Source: Hyphodiscus hymeniophilus (lineage: Eukaryota; Ascomycota; Leotiomycetes; Helotiales; Hyphodiscaceae). From it: DNA of 64,000 nucleotides. How positions within the stretch are numbered: position 1 is the stretch's first letter; the number at the start of each line of letters is the position of its first letter. The notes below the pieces were generated by a model that did not search any database, was not told the origin of the DNA, and saw only the letters and a program-made list of their open reading frames with translations. Position numbers and translations under genes: made by a program. The stretch spans positions 62,001 to 126,000 of the forward strand of contig VNKQ01000007.1 in the NCBI GenBank assembly GCA_016508695.1, written 5' to 3'. Shown piece after piece: positions 34,257 to 45,709 of the stretch.

Positions 34257-37200
34257 CTACTCTACAACGTCATCCGGCTTGACCGTGCCCGTGGAAGCTG
34301 TCAAATCCTCTGCCTCTCCTTCTGGAACTTGGGAGACAACTGGAGGCTCATCAGTCCCCTTGACGGGCTCAAGCTCGTCCTCTTGGACAGCAGTGACTAT
34401 TTCCTCTTTTTGGACTTCCTCCGCAGGCTCAGTATTTGTATCTTCAACCGCTGAGGGTACAGAAGCAGACTTCTCTGCCTCGGGAGCAATCTCGGATGCC
34501 TCATGTAATTTCTCTCCGGCAGTATTCGTCGCCAGTGTAGGTATCTCCGATTGCGCAGCTTTGGTCTCTGGTGCCGAGATTGCCTCCTGCTCGTCGGAAG
34601 GAACATGAACGAAGTCCTCTTCAGGATCAATTGCCCAGCAAGTCGAAGTCATGCAGAAAGACAGAGGATTAGGCTTATGAGAGGGTTCTTCGGTGACAGG
34701 AGCAGGGCTCTTGGCAGGAGCACGGCGAGCAGGGCCTCTTGCCCTACCCTTTCTCGCATCGACCAATGGCACCTTTTCCTTCTCAATCTCTGGCTCATCC
34801 GGTGTGACTTCTTCCTTTTTAGGTGCTTGAGGACCAAGTTGTAGACGCTTGTTCAGATCAGACATGAAGCCACCTTGCAAAGCTGCAATCTTACTTCCAA
34901 CCGGTCTTGAGGGAACCGGTGGTTTCGATTTCACGGCTGGTGCGCTAGCACCTTGATCTGAGCCAGCTGATTTCGTAGAAGAATTTGACGTCACCTGAGT
35001 GAGTGGTACGTTCTCCGAGGATCCTCGTGCCACGGGTTTCGATGGACGAGCGGGTACTTGAGGCTTGGTTTTAGTGGGTATTGAAGGGGCTGGACCATCC
35101 ATCTGTCTTAAACGGGAGGGTCGATCAGGAACTGAGGGTTGAGGCTTTTCAGGCGTATCAGAATGTTTCGATCTCGCTGGACGAGTAGGAATTTGTGGCT
35201 TCGAGACAGCTGCGATTCCAGTCGTAGCACGACCTTCCTCGCTACCAAGTGGAAGTCCAGCTGCTGCCTTCTCCTGATGATAAGCAACAGCTCCAGTAGT
35301 GGGTCGTTCCTCTGGGGGGCTGAGAAGTTCCTTCTCCGGGCTCTGAGGGGCAGCAACAGTGGTTTGCAACTGCAAACTATCTGGAGCGTCTTCCCAAATG
35401 TCCCGACTTGGGAAGCGTTGCTGAAGACCTGGTCGAGTTTCTTCGACGAGATGTGACTTGTGGGCCCATGGTTTCTTCTCCCTGTTCAAGAAGCTGTCCG
35501 AGTGCTGGGATTCCTCCTCGGCAAGCTCTTCCTGTCTCCTAGCAAATGCTTGCTCGGGGGTTTCTTCGGTCTTTTGGTCCTCCTCATTGGCCACAGGCAA
35601 CTCAGGAGTTGAAACCGTGGCTGTATAATTCAAACTGTTGGGGGCATCTTCCCATATGTCCTGACTGGGAAATTTCCGGTTCTAAAATGTTAGCATTATG
35701 AGTTGGTACGTACTTGTATAGAAGACTTGCCTTCAACTCGGGTCGCTTCAGTCGATCCGCAGCAGTCAATGGCCTCTTCGCCGAACCATTCTTCTCATCT
35801 TCAGGAAAGAGAGGCTCGTACTCTTCCAAATCTTCCAGCGGAGTGCTTTCAGTCATACGAAGACCAGGGATGGTACCATGAATGCTTCCGGGTCGACTTG
35901 TGGGTCTGCTACCCGCCAGGCTGGATGCGCTGCCAGTTCTGAGGTGATAGCCACTATCGCTTCCTCTGCGCTCATTCATTGGTGATACGGCTGGTTGGAG
36001 GTCCCAGCCAAACGGCTCCTTGGCAACCTCATCGGCGGCCAGAATTGGGGTACTGTATTCCTCATCATTGAAGTCGCGTCCAAGACTTTCGGTAGACTCG
36101 AAACGCCCAGCACTGCCGTATATTTTGTTAATGCGGTGTTCTGGTGCATCGACGTGAATTGTGTCTTCGTCCTCCATCTCGCTCTCCGAGAGAGCTACAT
36201 CGGACGGCGCATGTAGACTTCTTGACAAGGTTCTTGACAAGGTGCTCTCAAACTCGTGCTTGTCCGAAACATCAGCAGGGAAGCTCTGCTTCCTCAAAGG
36301 AGAGTCCACATGTGTATCCGAAACATTGGAATGCGCGGGGTTGTATGAAGACTGGGGACGAGGAGAGCTTATCCGACTCGCGTACTCCTCAGCGGCTTGA
36401 AATCCAATTTGTTCACTGGGTGTGCCAACAACACCAGATGTACCTAGATTTTATTAGTTCTCAATAAACATAGAGAATGAGCACAAGAAGCGTAAAGCAG
36501 GCTGCAAAGACTTCTAACAGTGCACACGCAGTACAAAGGGCGCCTTACCGAGACCAGAACTTCTGCTAGCAGTGTCTCTAACGATTTTGTTGAGATCGTC
36601 ACTGCTCATAGCCCATGCAGGTCTCTCGTGATAGTTTTCAATTTCCTTCTTGATCAATTCTGGGTGCTTTTCGTAGTATGCCTTCTCGAATCGATCGTGT
36701 GGGAGAACACCATGGCCGTGTTTGCCTGTACCAAAGTAGTCAATAGCCATTAATGAGAGACTGCAGTACATGGAGATCGCTACATGCCCAAGAGATGATC
36801 CGCGCCACTTACCATAAGCTTCGAGAGGGAGGTCATTGTTGCCACGGGCACTGGTTTTTCGCCCATGATGTCTAGGTCTGCTACCATCGTTGTGGAATCC
36901 AATCCCAGGAGCATAAGGCTGGGGAATCGGGGCAGGTGAGGGAGCTTGCACATCTCCCGCATTGGGGTACATGGGAACTCGCTGGCCAATCTCGGGAATT
37001 CCGTGATCACTCTCAACAGAGGAAGGGCGGCGCTCAGTGCTATTTGAAGCTTGGCTAGCAAAACTAGCCTTCGCCTTCAGATCGCGAGATGCGGGGTCCT
37101 TGTCGTCACTGCCAGCCTTGCCGATCCCGAAAGAAGCAGCTTGACCAGAGTCTGTACGAGTGACCGCAGAGACTCGAGCCGTCGCACTCGACTGTGGCAG

Positions 37201-37623
37201 AGAGGGCTTGGGTGCATGGAGCTTCAGATCGTTCGCCACATTCCTGGTCTGTGGAGGAGACGTACCCAGCTCGTCTGGAGCCGAGAAGACTTCTGCGTAT
37301 TCGCTGCCTTCCTGGCCAATCGAGGGCAGGGCGACGCTGGAGGGACGGCGCGGCAGATCGCTGGCAGAAGCATCGGCACTCCCCGTGTTGTGGAGGGAGG
37401 ACTTGCTCTGGTTGCCATGGTTCGCCAGGAAGGGTGTCTCGTTGAGAGGAGATCGAGCGTAGCTTTCGCGGCTGGGAGACATTGAGCGGTCAATACGACG
37501 ATTGGCGGGACGTGGAGGGATCTTGGGCATGTCGCTGCCCAGGGAGCGTCCCGAGTCAACAGCAGAGGATTGTTGATGGGCCCGAGAAGGGCGAGGAGGG
37601 ACTTGGGGCATGGCGGTCGACAT
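34257..37623 (-). CDS. AIM21: Aim21-like actin-regulating protein (altered inheritance of mitochondria protein 21 family)
   Basis: In yeast Aim21, with Tda2, limits barbed-end actin assembly at cortical patches. Exons: 37623-36813, 36725-36549, 36443-35731, 35681-34257; 1041 residues. Introns are 87, 105 and 49 nt. The last has a GC donor (TTGAAG/GCAAGT) and TTTTAG acceptor; only this keeps PELK-NRKFPSQDIWEDAP in frame. The protein is mostly disordered with repeated proline motifs that suit SH3 partners (MPQVPPRPSR, MPKIPPRP, KPQIPTRPAR, KPQVPARPSK, KPPVPSRPVG). A conserved core includes EAYGKHGHGVLPHDRFEKAYYEKHPEL and two copies of FPSxDIWEDAPxSL (near 35660 and 35410). A segment FMSDLNKRLQLGP comes next, then an acidic tail rich in Glu and Ala. 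The absence of folded domains is normal for the family. Confidence 0.88.
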
Positions 37624-38702
37624 CTTGTATGTATATGCGGTTCGTGATACGCGCGTGTCGAAAAGTTGGGAGGCTTAGGTTTCTGCAAAGTTATCAGTAC
37701 CTGTTGCCGTGCATTGCAGCCATCACTGCACAGCCAATGTGACGGCGTAGACAGAGCTCTGAGTTGCGGTGTAGAGATAAACGCATGCTGGTCAACAGCC
37801 TCTGCATTATTTCGAGTCCGAAGTCGGTCTTCAGAAAAGTGAATGGCTCGCGAGTAGGAGTTTAGGGATCTGATCTGATCTGATCTTCGCTCATCTCATC
37901 TCATCTGCTGAAAGCAGCCATGGAACCAGCATATCGTCTGGATCCAACCAGAGTTCCAAACGGGCAACAAGCTGCCGAGTGACGAACAATTGATGGGAGA
38001 CGAGAACCAAACTTACATGGTGGTATTTCTGGACGGAAATGCTCTTACAGCTCAACCATTGAAGCCGTGTAGAAGAGTGGTATGGTGTACTTTAACGATG
38101 TAAGAAAGGCGGGTTGATGGAGCTGGGTCTGGGTATTTACGAGGGTCTAGTGTAGGTAGTAGTAGAGTATCCTAGTATGCATCTGGTGCATGCTGTGAGA
38201 CTACGGGGGCCCGATTCTTTCGTCATGGCATGCACAAACCAAAGCAAAAGCAAGGCAGAAGGGTCTTCTTCTAGTCTTTTCACACTACATACGTACTGTA
38301 CCAGATCTTCTTCTACTTTTCTCTCAGTGACCACAGAGAAGTAAGTCAGTTATACCCTCACCCAACTAAGTGGAGTTCTTTACATTACTGCATTTAAATG
38401 TTAAATACAAAATGCACACGATCGATTTGATAACTCAACCACTGGACATCACTTCACAACTAACATGAAAACTGGAGAAGTCCAGATCCTAATAAAATTC
38501 TGTGTAATGGCCGCCGTCCATTCGTCCATCTCAGCCCTAGCCAACCCTTCCCTCCTCCCCCATGATCGCCATTGCCCCACCAGAGGGACATCCAGAACAT
38601 TCATCCAGCCTCCAACATACGCAATGAGAGGAGGACGAGGAACTTGTACTGTACTACTTACTACGGTATTGTGTGATTTGAGCCATTAAATTGAGCCATG
38701 AA

Positions 38703-38730
38703 ATCTCATCTCATCTCATCTCATCTCATC
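38703..38730. repeat. (ATCTC)n microsatellite
   Basis: About five and a half perfect ATCTC units in the region upstream of AIM21. Confidence 0.9.
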
Positions 38731-38879
38731 ATAAGTTAACTCACCCAGCTGAGATCAGCAGCTACTGGGAAATCCCTCAAGGTATCTGTCTGTCTTCTAC
38801 CATATCTTCGAGACCTGCGAGAGGCGAGAGGCTTTTCACGTCCCATGGCCATGGTTTCAAAACTATCCATCCACGTCCC

Positions 38880-38903
38880 GTCTTCGTCTTCGTCTTCGTC
38901 TTC
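38880..38903. repeat. (CTTCGT)n microsatellite
   Basis: Four consecutive hexamer units of CTTCGT type. Confidence 0.85.
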
Positions 38904-38979
38904 TCTGGCCATCGCGGTGAAGGAAAACCCTGGAAAAGGCGAGACTTGGAGACTCGGTGTTGCCGTCTGGCCTTTCTCT

Positions 38980-39025
38980 GTCATATTGTCATATTGTCAT
39001 ATTGTCATAATGTCCTAATGTCATA
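38980..39025. repeat. 8-bp tandem repeat (GTCATATT)n, decaying at its right end
   Basis: Three perfect GTCATATT units followed by GTCATAAT, GTCCTAAT and a partial copy; 46 bp in all. Confidence 0.88.
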
Positions 39026-39323
39026 CTTCTCCAAAAACTCGATTCTTCACGTGGTGCCTGGATGGAGGCGTCACGGCTGCAGTAGCGTGACCTCTCTCAA
39101 CCACCCTTCTTGCCTCTTCTCTCCTTCCCCGCAAATGGGTCATGGGGTTTCGGGGTACAACCGGCTTTGCTACCCATCAGCCCCAATTGTTGGCTGGGCC
39201 GTTCTGTCACGACTCACTTGGGGTAAGTAGTGACATCGTGAGATCAATCGGATCCGTCCAAGACTTGCCCGCTTTCTCGACAGATCATTCAGCGGTCGGC
39301 AAGAGTTTCCGGACCATTGGAGA

Positions 39324-39368
39324 ATGAGGATGAGGATGAGGATGAGAATGAGGATGAGGATGAGGATG
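39324..39368. repeat. (GAGGAT)n microsatellite
   Basis: Seven near-perfect ATGAGG hexamers (one with GAGAAT) ending near 39368. Open in all frames, which explains several spurious short frames around it. Confidence 0.9.
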
Positions 39369-39700
39369 TCCATGCTCTTGCAAATGCACCAGGTCCGCTA
39401 TCAGTTCTTGAAGAAGGTATCTCTCATTAAAGATCATCGATCTGAAGGAGGCACGAAACTACACACGCTAGCCCCCCGCGCAAGCTTCCTCGTAAGAAAG
39501 TCGTGAAAAAACAGCCAAGGTTTCAACCCAGCTGTGAGGAAAATCCCAGACGCCATTCCATAGACACATGCTCGCACTTTTTCTATCCCTCATCTCATCT
39601 CCTCCCCAATCCTACCATCATCTCTTCCTCCTCCGTCGCCGTGCTCACTTCAGATCATAGCCAGCACTTCCCCCCCTCGCTCCTCCCGCTCTCCCCCACC

Positions 39701-40477
39701 TCAGATGATCATCTGAGCCACTCCCTGTCCACCCAGCGTCTTGCTCCCCACGAAACCTTGTCCCTTCACTCCGGCCAAAGCGTAGAAGGCAGCGGCGACG
39801 GTAAGCAGGACCGCGGCGGCGATCAGACTCGAAGCCTCATGGATGAGACTGAGCCATTGGACGATGGCCATGACCAGGTAGATACCGGCGCGCATGTAGT
39901 TTGTCGTGAATCTCCGCATAAAGGTATCGAATTTCGAGGAGGTAGGGCAGATGCGCAGGAGGAGGGGGATTTCGATGAAGACGATGATGAACGAGCTCGC
40001 GCTGTCTCGGGCATTAGCTGGGTGCTTGGGGATCGGCGCGGGGGACTTACAGGCAGAGAGCGCCGAAGAGAATCATGATTGAGACGTGGAACAGGTTCGA
40101 GAGCCCTACTCCGAAGCAGAGGAATATGCAGATCACTCCGGTCCTGTAGTCGATATTAGTGAATTGCTGTCCTAACTTCGTCCTAAGTTCGATCTGCAAG
40201 CCATCCATTGTCGAAGCGCTTCCACGTCGCTTCAATTCCATATAGCCATCCTGTGTCGTCACCCAGACTTGTCGCGCTGATAGCTTCGATGCCGAGTCGC
40301 ATTGGTAACAAGTGGTGGAAGCCTTGAAGTTCCATTAATGGAGTAAGACGCTGTTTGCTTACCATTGACCGTAGATACCTAGGGGTTAATGTTAGCTGCA
40401 GAGTCCTGTGAACCGAGTGTCCAGCATTCAATGTACTTACTGAAATTCCTCGTCGCGAACTCCTCTGCGAGTGTCAT
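39701..40477 (-). CDS. TVP18: Golgi apparatus membrane protein Tvp18
   Basis: Small four-helix Golgi membrane protein involved in vesicular trafficking. Exons: 40477-40441, 40378-40363 (16 nt), 40143-40051, 40001-39701; 148 residues, the usual family length. Joined sequence begins MTLAEEFATRNFSIYGQWTG, the family N-terminus. Helices follow: VICIFLCFGVGLSNLFHV, SIMILFGALCLASSFIVFIEI, then the signature PLLLRICPTSSKFD, AGIYLVMAIVQWLSLI, SSLIAAAVLLTVAAAFYALA, and the C-terminal SKTLGGQGVAQMII. The 16-nt second exon encodes only SIYGQW, flanked by introns of 62 and 219 nt. The long frame on the opposite strand (39503-40078) is a shadow. Confidence 0.95.
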
Positions 40478-41123
40478 GATTGCTATTCAGTAATGAAACA
40501 AGTGAGGTCGTGGCTTGACGATTTGAGGACGATTCCGACAATTGCCAGGTTCAGGAGTTTATTTACAATCCGGTAACCAATTGTGCACAAACTTGGCAGA
40601 ATCCTAGGGGTCCAGAAGTAGATGTTATTGTCAGAAGAAAAGATGCTTCATTCCTTTGTTGAATCTGTCAAGACGGCCGTGTCTAAAGTGTCTTATGGTT
40701 TGCGCCACGACAGTTGAACCACGCTAGTCAGATGAGGCTGAGGAAACTCGTGGTGTGCCAAGGCGAGCTGTAAATTGCTTCCGGATTCGCCACAGAATTA
40801 AAGTTATGATGGAAGCCTATGATCTGATTAAAACCTTCAAATCATAGTTCGTAGGCCACGTAATAGAGATGGGTTCGATGATGTGGTGGAATTTCAGATA
40901 TTCACTGCCTAATGCCGCCGAACTTTCAAAAACAACTCTACAAGTCAATGCCGGAAATTTGAAAATCTTGGGAATCATCGTATCCTTGACTTGATGCCAA
41001 ATATCGCTACATCGCCAATCCTCTAGGGGAGTGGGAAGAATGCTCGCAAAGAGGCAATGTCATCTTCTAGCCGTTCGACTCTATGTACCCAACCCGGCCA
41101 TTCTGTACCTCATGTCTGCCAAC
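40478..41123. other. Intergenic region, no gene seen
   Basis: About 650 bp between the TVP18 start and the NTF2 stop, both on the minus strand; TVP18 promoter plus NTF2 3' UTR expected. Confidence 0.45.
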
Positions 41124-41926
41124 TTATCCGAAGACCAACTTGAAGATGTCGTTGAAGATATAGTAGCTTCCGGACCCATCGGGCATCAGCTGAAATGTCT
41201 GGCTGTAGTTCATGGGTCGCTGCTCCTCGTCGACCTTAAATAGACCTCAAGTTAGAGATTCGCCTTTCAATATCCCATATCCATCATGTGTATAACTACC
41301 CCGCGATCCGACATATGTAACCAGGGTAACATACCAAGAGTGCGCCAGTGACCAAAATCAGAATTCCTTGGTGTTCACCAGAAGGTTGAGCATCAAGGGT
41401 GTTAACGACGTGCTTGACTTGTTGGAATGGAAGGTTCTATAGTGGAAGAGAAGTTTAGTGTGTATCTCATGATAGTTGATGCGTAGGTGTCGTACCACAA
41501 GCTTCTCAACGATTGCGGATGCGCCTCCCAGGGAATCGGTCTCGAAGGTCAACATGGAGTTGTCACGCTAGAAGTATCAGCATTAACCTCTTGCCTCGAC
41601 TTCGACCCACTCACGTAGAGCGGAGCCAACTGCTTTCTATCCGCATCGAACTGGCTGTAGTAATATTCCGTGAATTGCTCTAAGCATGCAGGGTCAGCGC
41701 CGCGCGAGGAGACGAAAGAGTTTGTTCGAGAGAGCCTTGAAGGCTTTCTTGGGAAACTTCGAAAAAGGATTATAGGAGGGTAAAGGAGCACGAGTGTATA
41801 AAGATTGCTGCGACTCACTTGCGACGGCTTGGAAGTCTATGTATAAGTTAGCTACTGCTTAGGTGATGATATAAGGAAAGGGATTTGGTTGTGGCAGAAG
41901 TTTTTAAACAACGAGTACCTACCCAT
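41124..41926 (-). CDS. NTF2: Nuclear transport factor 2
   Basis: Homodimer that carries Ran-GDP into the nucleus through FG-nucleoporins. Six exons: 41926-41923 (4 nt), 41836-41819, 41679-41615, 41567-41496, 41436-41335, 41234-41124; 123 residues, normal length. Spliced start is MDFQAVAKQFTEYYYSQFD, followed by LAPLYRDNSMLTFE, GASAIVEKLVNLPFQQVKH, LDAQPSGEHQGILILVTGALLVDEEQRPMNYSQTFQL and YYIFNDIFKLVFG, a near-textbook fungal NTF2. All donors and acceptors are canonical (GTAGGT, GTGAGT, GTGAGT, GTACGA, GTATGT). The first coding exon holds only the ATG and one base of codon 2. The plus-strand frame 41031-41243 is its antisense shadow. Confidence 0.97.
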
Positions 41927-43294
41927 CTTGACGGTTCTTTTGCAGATATTCTCGTAGCTGATCTGAGGCTGTGAGTTACAACTTTGTGTGTTGTCTTCGT
42001 TTTGGTGGGGTAAATTCCACCACTTTGGCTCTTGAGCTCCGCACGTGACTCACTAAAATCCTGGGGTCATAAAATCTCGATTCCCAAATCCTCTGAGGCT
42101 TTCCTCATTCACTTTGTTCCCCCGTTCCATGGAACAACAACAACCAACGACTATAATCTAGGCATACTAGGATTGGCGGGTGCTCTCATGATGCTCTACA
42201 ATTGTGCAAAGCCTTAGAATTAACACGCTCCAGCCCTCCTGGCAAAAATTACAATGTCTTCAGCATGACTACGGGATCGTTGGTATCTTTTGGACCACCG
42301 ATTGCCCGGAGGTATGCAGCTTTCAGGATAGTGGTTTTAGCTGAGAGCATGCTATCATGGGATCCTACTATTGACAACTCTCAGCAACATCTCTTCTGGT
42401 GGTTTAAATTTGTATGTCTCTCTCTTTCGTTATCCTCCTCCTCTCCTTCAATGATGATAAAATCTATCCATTAAGAACGGCCTACTTAATCCTCCATGTG
42501 GATTCACAAAAAAGCATGTCAAGCTCAACAGTCTGATCTGGAAGCCAATATCAACACCTGCACATATCTCAAACATCTCGAATGTGGGCTAACGAGAAAG
42601 CGACAGGTCACGAACAACCAGCCGGAGCTCCTGGACGATCATGGCAGGATCCGTATGCTCGTCGAGAACAAAGAGAGCATACTTTGAGGCAGTTCATAGG
42701 GATTGGACAATTGGTGCTGAGACCAGTGCGTGGAGAGACAGGCAGACGCTGCCAGGTTGATTTATATAGCTTTGGCATGCGAATGCTTGCAATTATCTAA
42801 AATCAATAGTTAAAACCCATCTTTTCACCAAGTATATCTGAGTAACTTGTAAAAGTGACTATAACCTGTTGACATTGGAGCGTGATGCGGACGTGATTCA
42901 TTGATTTTCCGAGCCGTGTCTTCACTGAGAGCGAATTCGCTCTGGAGCCCTTTCGAGGCCTTGACCTGTAGAGTAGCACAAACTTTCTCAAACCTTTTCT
43001 CAAGCAACTCGTTCATCTCCCACATTTGCCGTCGCTGCGAGGTAGAAGACTTGATTTCTTTGCCGGCCGTGTCGATTCCAGCACTAAATCTGCACAAGGC
43101 TGTGGCGGCAAATCATCTCGCTTTCTCCATCCTGGGATTGCAGCCTCAAGACCTCCACCAGCTCTTCACCTCCAAACCAACTCTCGCTTTCAAGAGCTTC
43201 GCATTCAGCAAACACCACACTCTCGACCTCGAAAAACACCATCATTGTCTTCAGCTGTGCGGCTTCGGTTGCTGCAGCACACAGCTGGGCGGCC
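41927..43294. other. Intergenic region, mostly empty
   Basis: About 1.4 kb between NTF2 and the divergent DUF7918-type gene. The 42000-42800 part shows only short frames. The right end (42825-43308) has adjacent minus-strand frames that could form a small spliced gene; this is listed separately. Confidence 0.4.
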
Positions 43295-43308
43295 ATGCCT
43301 TGCTTTAA
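42825..43308 (-). CDS. Doubtful small minus-strand gene, partly antisense to the next gene's start
   Basis: Two neighbouring minus frames are open: one from ATG 43296 (MAAQLCAAATEAAQLK..) and one covering 43097-42825 with a charged, helix-like segment (QMWEMNELLEKRFEKVCATLQVKASKG). They are in different frames and would need an intron near 43100-43150; donor and acceptor candidates are weak. The 5' end overlaps the first codons of the plus-strand gene at 43295. No family recognised. It may be chance. Confidence 0.2.
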
Positions 43309-45151
43309 AGGCATCGCAGTCAGTGTGCACGCAGAGGGCGCTCCACTTCCAGAATACTCTATGCAGAAGCAATCCAGAGTCTCACGCGTCCAAACCTACA
43401 TTCCAGTTCCTAAGCCAAAAGTCCAACAAGATTCGATCAAGCCTGAGCCCTCCAAGTTCGCCATCTCCATCACCCTCCTCACCCCAGGTCTCTCAGTCCC
43501 CTACTCCACGCCAAAGCCTAGTGAATTCGATCCATACCCCGAGCCCCAAGTCGTCGGAGGTCTTCCCGGCATAACTCCCCCACGAGGAAATCTTGCAGGC
43601 GCTGTTGGTCCATACATACCCATTACAAAGTCTGAGAATGAGACCATCGCTGCCTACATTTATTTCGACGGACGGGCCAAAGAAGAGGTTGCTACGCTAT
43701 TGAGACCTGGTGAAGAAACTTGGGTCAATTCTCGATGGGTGCAAGTGCCAGAGTCCGAGGGCGGTGGACTAGCAGAGAGAGAATTTCTGTTTCGGGAGGT
43801 TGGTTTGGAACGATGGCTGAATGGTCTCGATCTGGATGGACAAGATGCAGCAGCCAAGATAGAGAAGCGCAGACAAAAGTTTGAGAAGCGTCGCCGACGT
43901 AGGAAGGAAGAGAACAACAGTGATGATGAGTTGGCAGATATGATGGCTCCACGCAAATCTGGAGTAATGCGAGACTTACTCAGATACGGCCCAGACGAGC
44001 GGTCGCCAGTTGAGAAGCTATCCGACGAGGAGGAAGACTTCAGCTCGGACTCGGATGACGATGCTCCTCCCGAGGCAGCTGGGCAGATCAAGGTCTCTAT
44101 GTTCCGCGTATTAGCATCAGGAGAAATCAAGAGAGGCGAATATTCTCCGCAGTTCGATGCACACGACGATGACGAAGAGGGCAAGAATGGCGAAAACGGT
44201 GACGGCGGAGAGGTTGATCATACAACAAGTTTTGCAAAACCAAAGACATTGGATCCCAAGTCAATTAGCACACAAACTGTTACGGGCATTGATGGGCCAG
44301 ACAAGCCTTTTGCTACCTTTACTTTCTTCTATCGGGGCGAGCGTAAGTCTGGACTATGGTCTATCCTATCCCTAGCTAACACGCCATTAGGACAGCTACA
44401 AAAGATGGGCATTCTTGCAGCCAAGCAGTCAAAAGCTGCAGCTACTGGCACCAAACGAAGCTCCACTCAACTTGACTTTTCCAATCTTGCTCCCTTGAAA
44501 CCCGGTGGTACAGTTGGTTTCACATCTTTCAGAGATGGCGATCCCTCCACCAAACGCAACAAGGCTAGGAAGAGAAGTAACGGAGATGTTGCCACTATGG
44601 AAGAGGATAGCGAGGAAGATGATGGGGATGCTGAGATCGTTGGCAGGATGGACGACGTTGAGGATAAAGATGTGAAGTCTCTATTAAGCCCTGAAGATGC
44701 AAAGTATCAAGGCGAGCTTGCAGATGGTGTCGGTCGTATCAAAGTAAGTCTTACGTCCTCACCTTGCCCAGAGCCTCACTAATTTGCAACCCAGCTCAAA
44801 CGCCAGCATTCCGCTGAACCCTTAAATACCAATTCTCGCAAATCTCCTGGATCCATTGGTAGTACTTCTCTAGGTGCAACGCCCCCAGACGACACGAATG
44901 GCGTTGCTCCTCAACCCACCCTGTCCAACAACGTCTTCGGTTCCACCAGTCTACCAGATGACTCGATCGTTGGGAGTCCCTTGAAGAAACATCGAGCCAG
45001 CTTACATGACATGGACAACGAAACAATGCAGAAGCGACTGGGTATGGGATTCGGTAGTGGGTTTGGAGGAGGTGTAGTAGCAGCTGCAGAAGCGGCGCAC
45101 ACACCACTGCCTGAGCCCGCCATGAAAGATGCCGGAGAGGAAGAATTATGA
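43295..45151 (+). CDS. DUF7918-type conserved fungal protein of unknown function
   Basis: Exons 43295-44342, 44391-44743 and 44795-45151 give 585 residues. The N-terminal 200 residues form the likely globular domain (MPCFKGIAVSVHAEGAPLPEY, ETIAAYIYFDGRAKEEVATLL, FREVGLERWLNGLDLDG), and FATFTFFYRGERQLQKMGIL at residues 337-356 may be its last strand. Between them lies a strongly charged segment (KIEKRRQKFEKRRRRRKEEN, DEEEDFSSDSDDD). The tail is Ser/Pro-rich with basic patches, suggesting a nuclear protein. The first intron (44343-44390, 48 nt, GTAAGT, GCTAAC, ATTAG) is a multiple of three without a stop, so retention would add 16 residues. DUF7918 membership is by recollection of its N-terminal pattern. 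No function is claimed. Confidence 0.82.
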
Positions 45152-45709
45152 AGGAAATGCGCCAACTACACCCAGGAACGCTTAATATTGAGGGGATTTG
45201 AGTCAGTCTTGCAAATCATCCGAGTGGAAAGGGCATACATGGTGTTCGTGAGTGATAGCGAAGCACGAAACTCAGTATACAGTTTGGAACGCGCATATTT
45301 GGCCGTCGTTGTCATCGCACAGAAGGCTTCTTGTACTTTAAATACCCAGAAAAGGATAATCTCAGGTATGGACGGTATTAGCCATAGTATGAGGTAGATC
45401 AATGTGATGCGGTTAGCTTTCGTCTGCCTACTGGGTTTTCGTCGTCAGAATAAAGTGACCGGAGCTTTATTGATACCTGCCTTGCTGGACAGCGGAAAGT
45501 TCTAGTTGACCACAGCAAGGACAGTGCCTCAACCTCCTTTCATTTTTCATTCGCGAACAGTCAGGATTCTGGCAGCTGAATTATTGGTAATAATCTTAGA
45601 GGAAAGATCTGGGAAATTGTTCAAGCCCGCTACGCTAACTAGACGGTAGTGCTATAAGGGTATCATTACGGTCATTATTGCCCACCAGTACAGGCTCATC
45701 ACAGCCAAC
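45152..45709. other. Convergent 3' intergenic region
   Basis: About 560 bp between convergent genes; 3' UTRs expected, nothing else recognised. Confidence 0.45.

Larger units (their letters stand above)
37624..39700. other. Microsatellite-rich intergenic region
   Basis: About 2 kb between the AIM21 start and the TVP18 stop. It contains TGATC/ATCTC-type runs (37868-37914, 38703-38730), a CTTCGT run, an octamer repeat and a GAGGAT run. The 179-codon plus frame at 38691-39230 is driven by these repeats and is not supported as a gene. Confidence 0.6.

Noticed and set aside
38691..39230. 179-codon plus frame
   Set aside because: Built largely from ATCTC, CTTCGT and octamer microsatellites, giving runs such as VFVFVFVF; not gene-like.
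39503..40078. 191-codon plus frame
   Set aside because: Antisense to the last two exons of TVP18, which is a firm call.
41031..41243. 70-codon plus frame
   Set aside because: Exact antisense of the last NTF2 exon.
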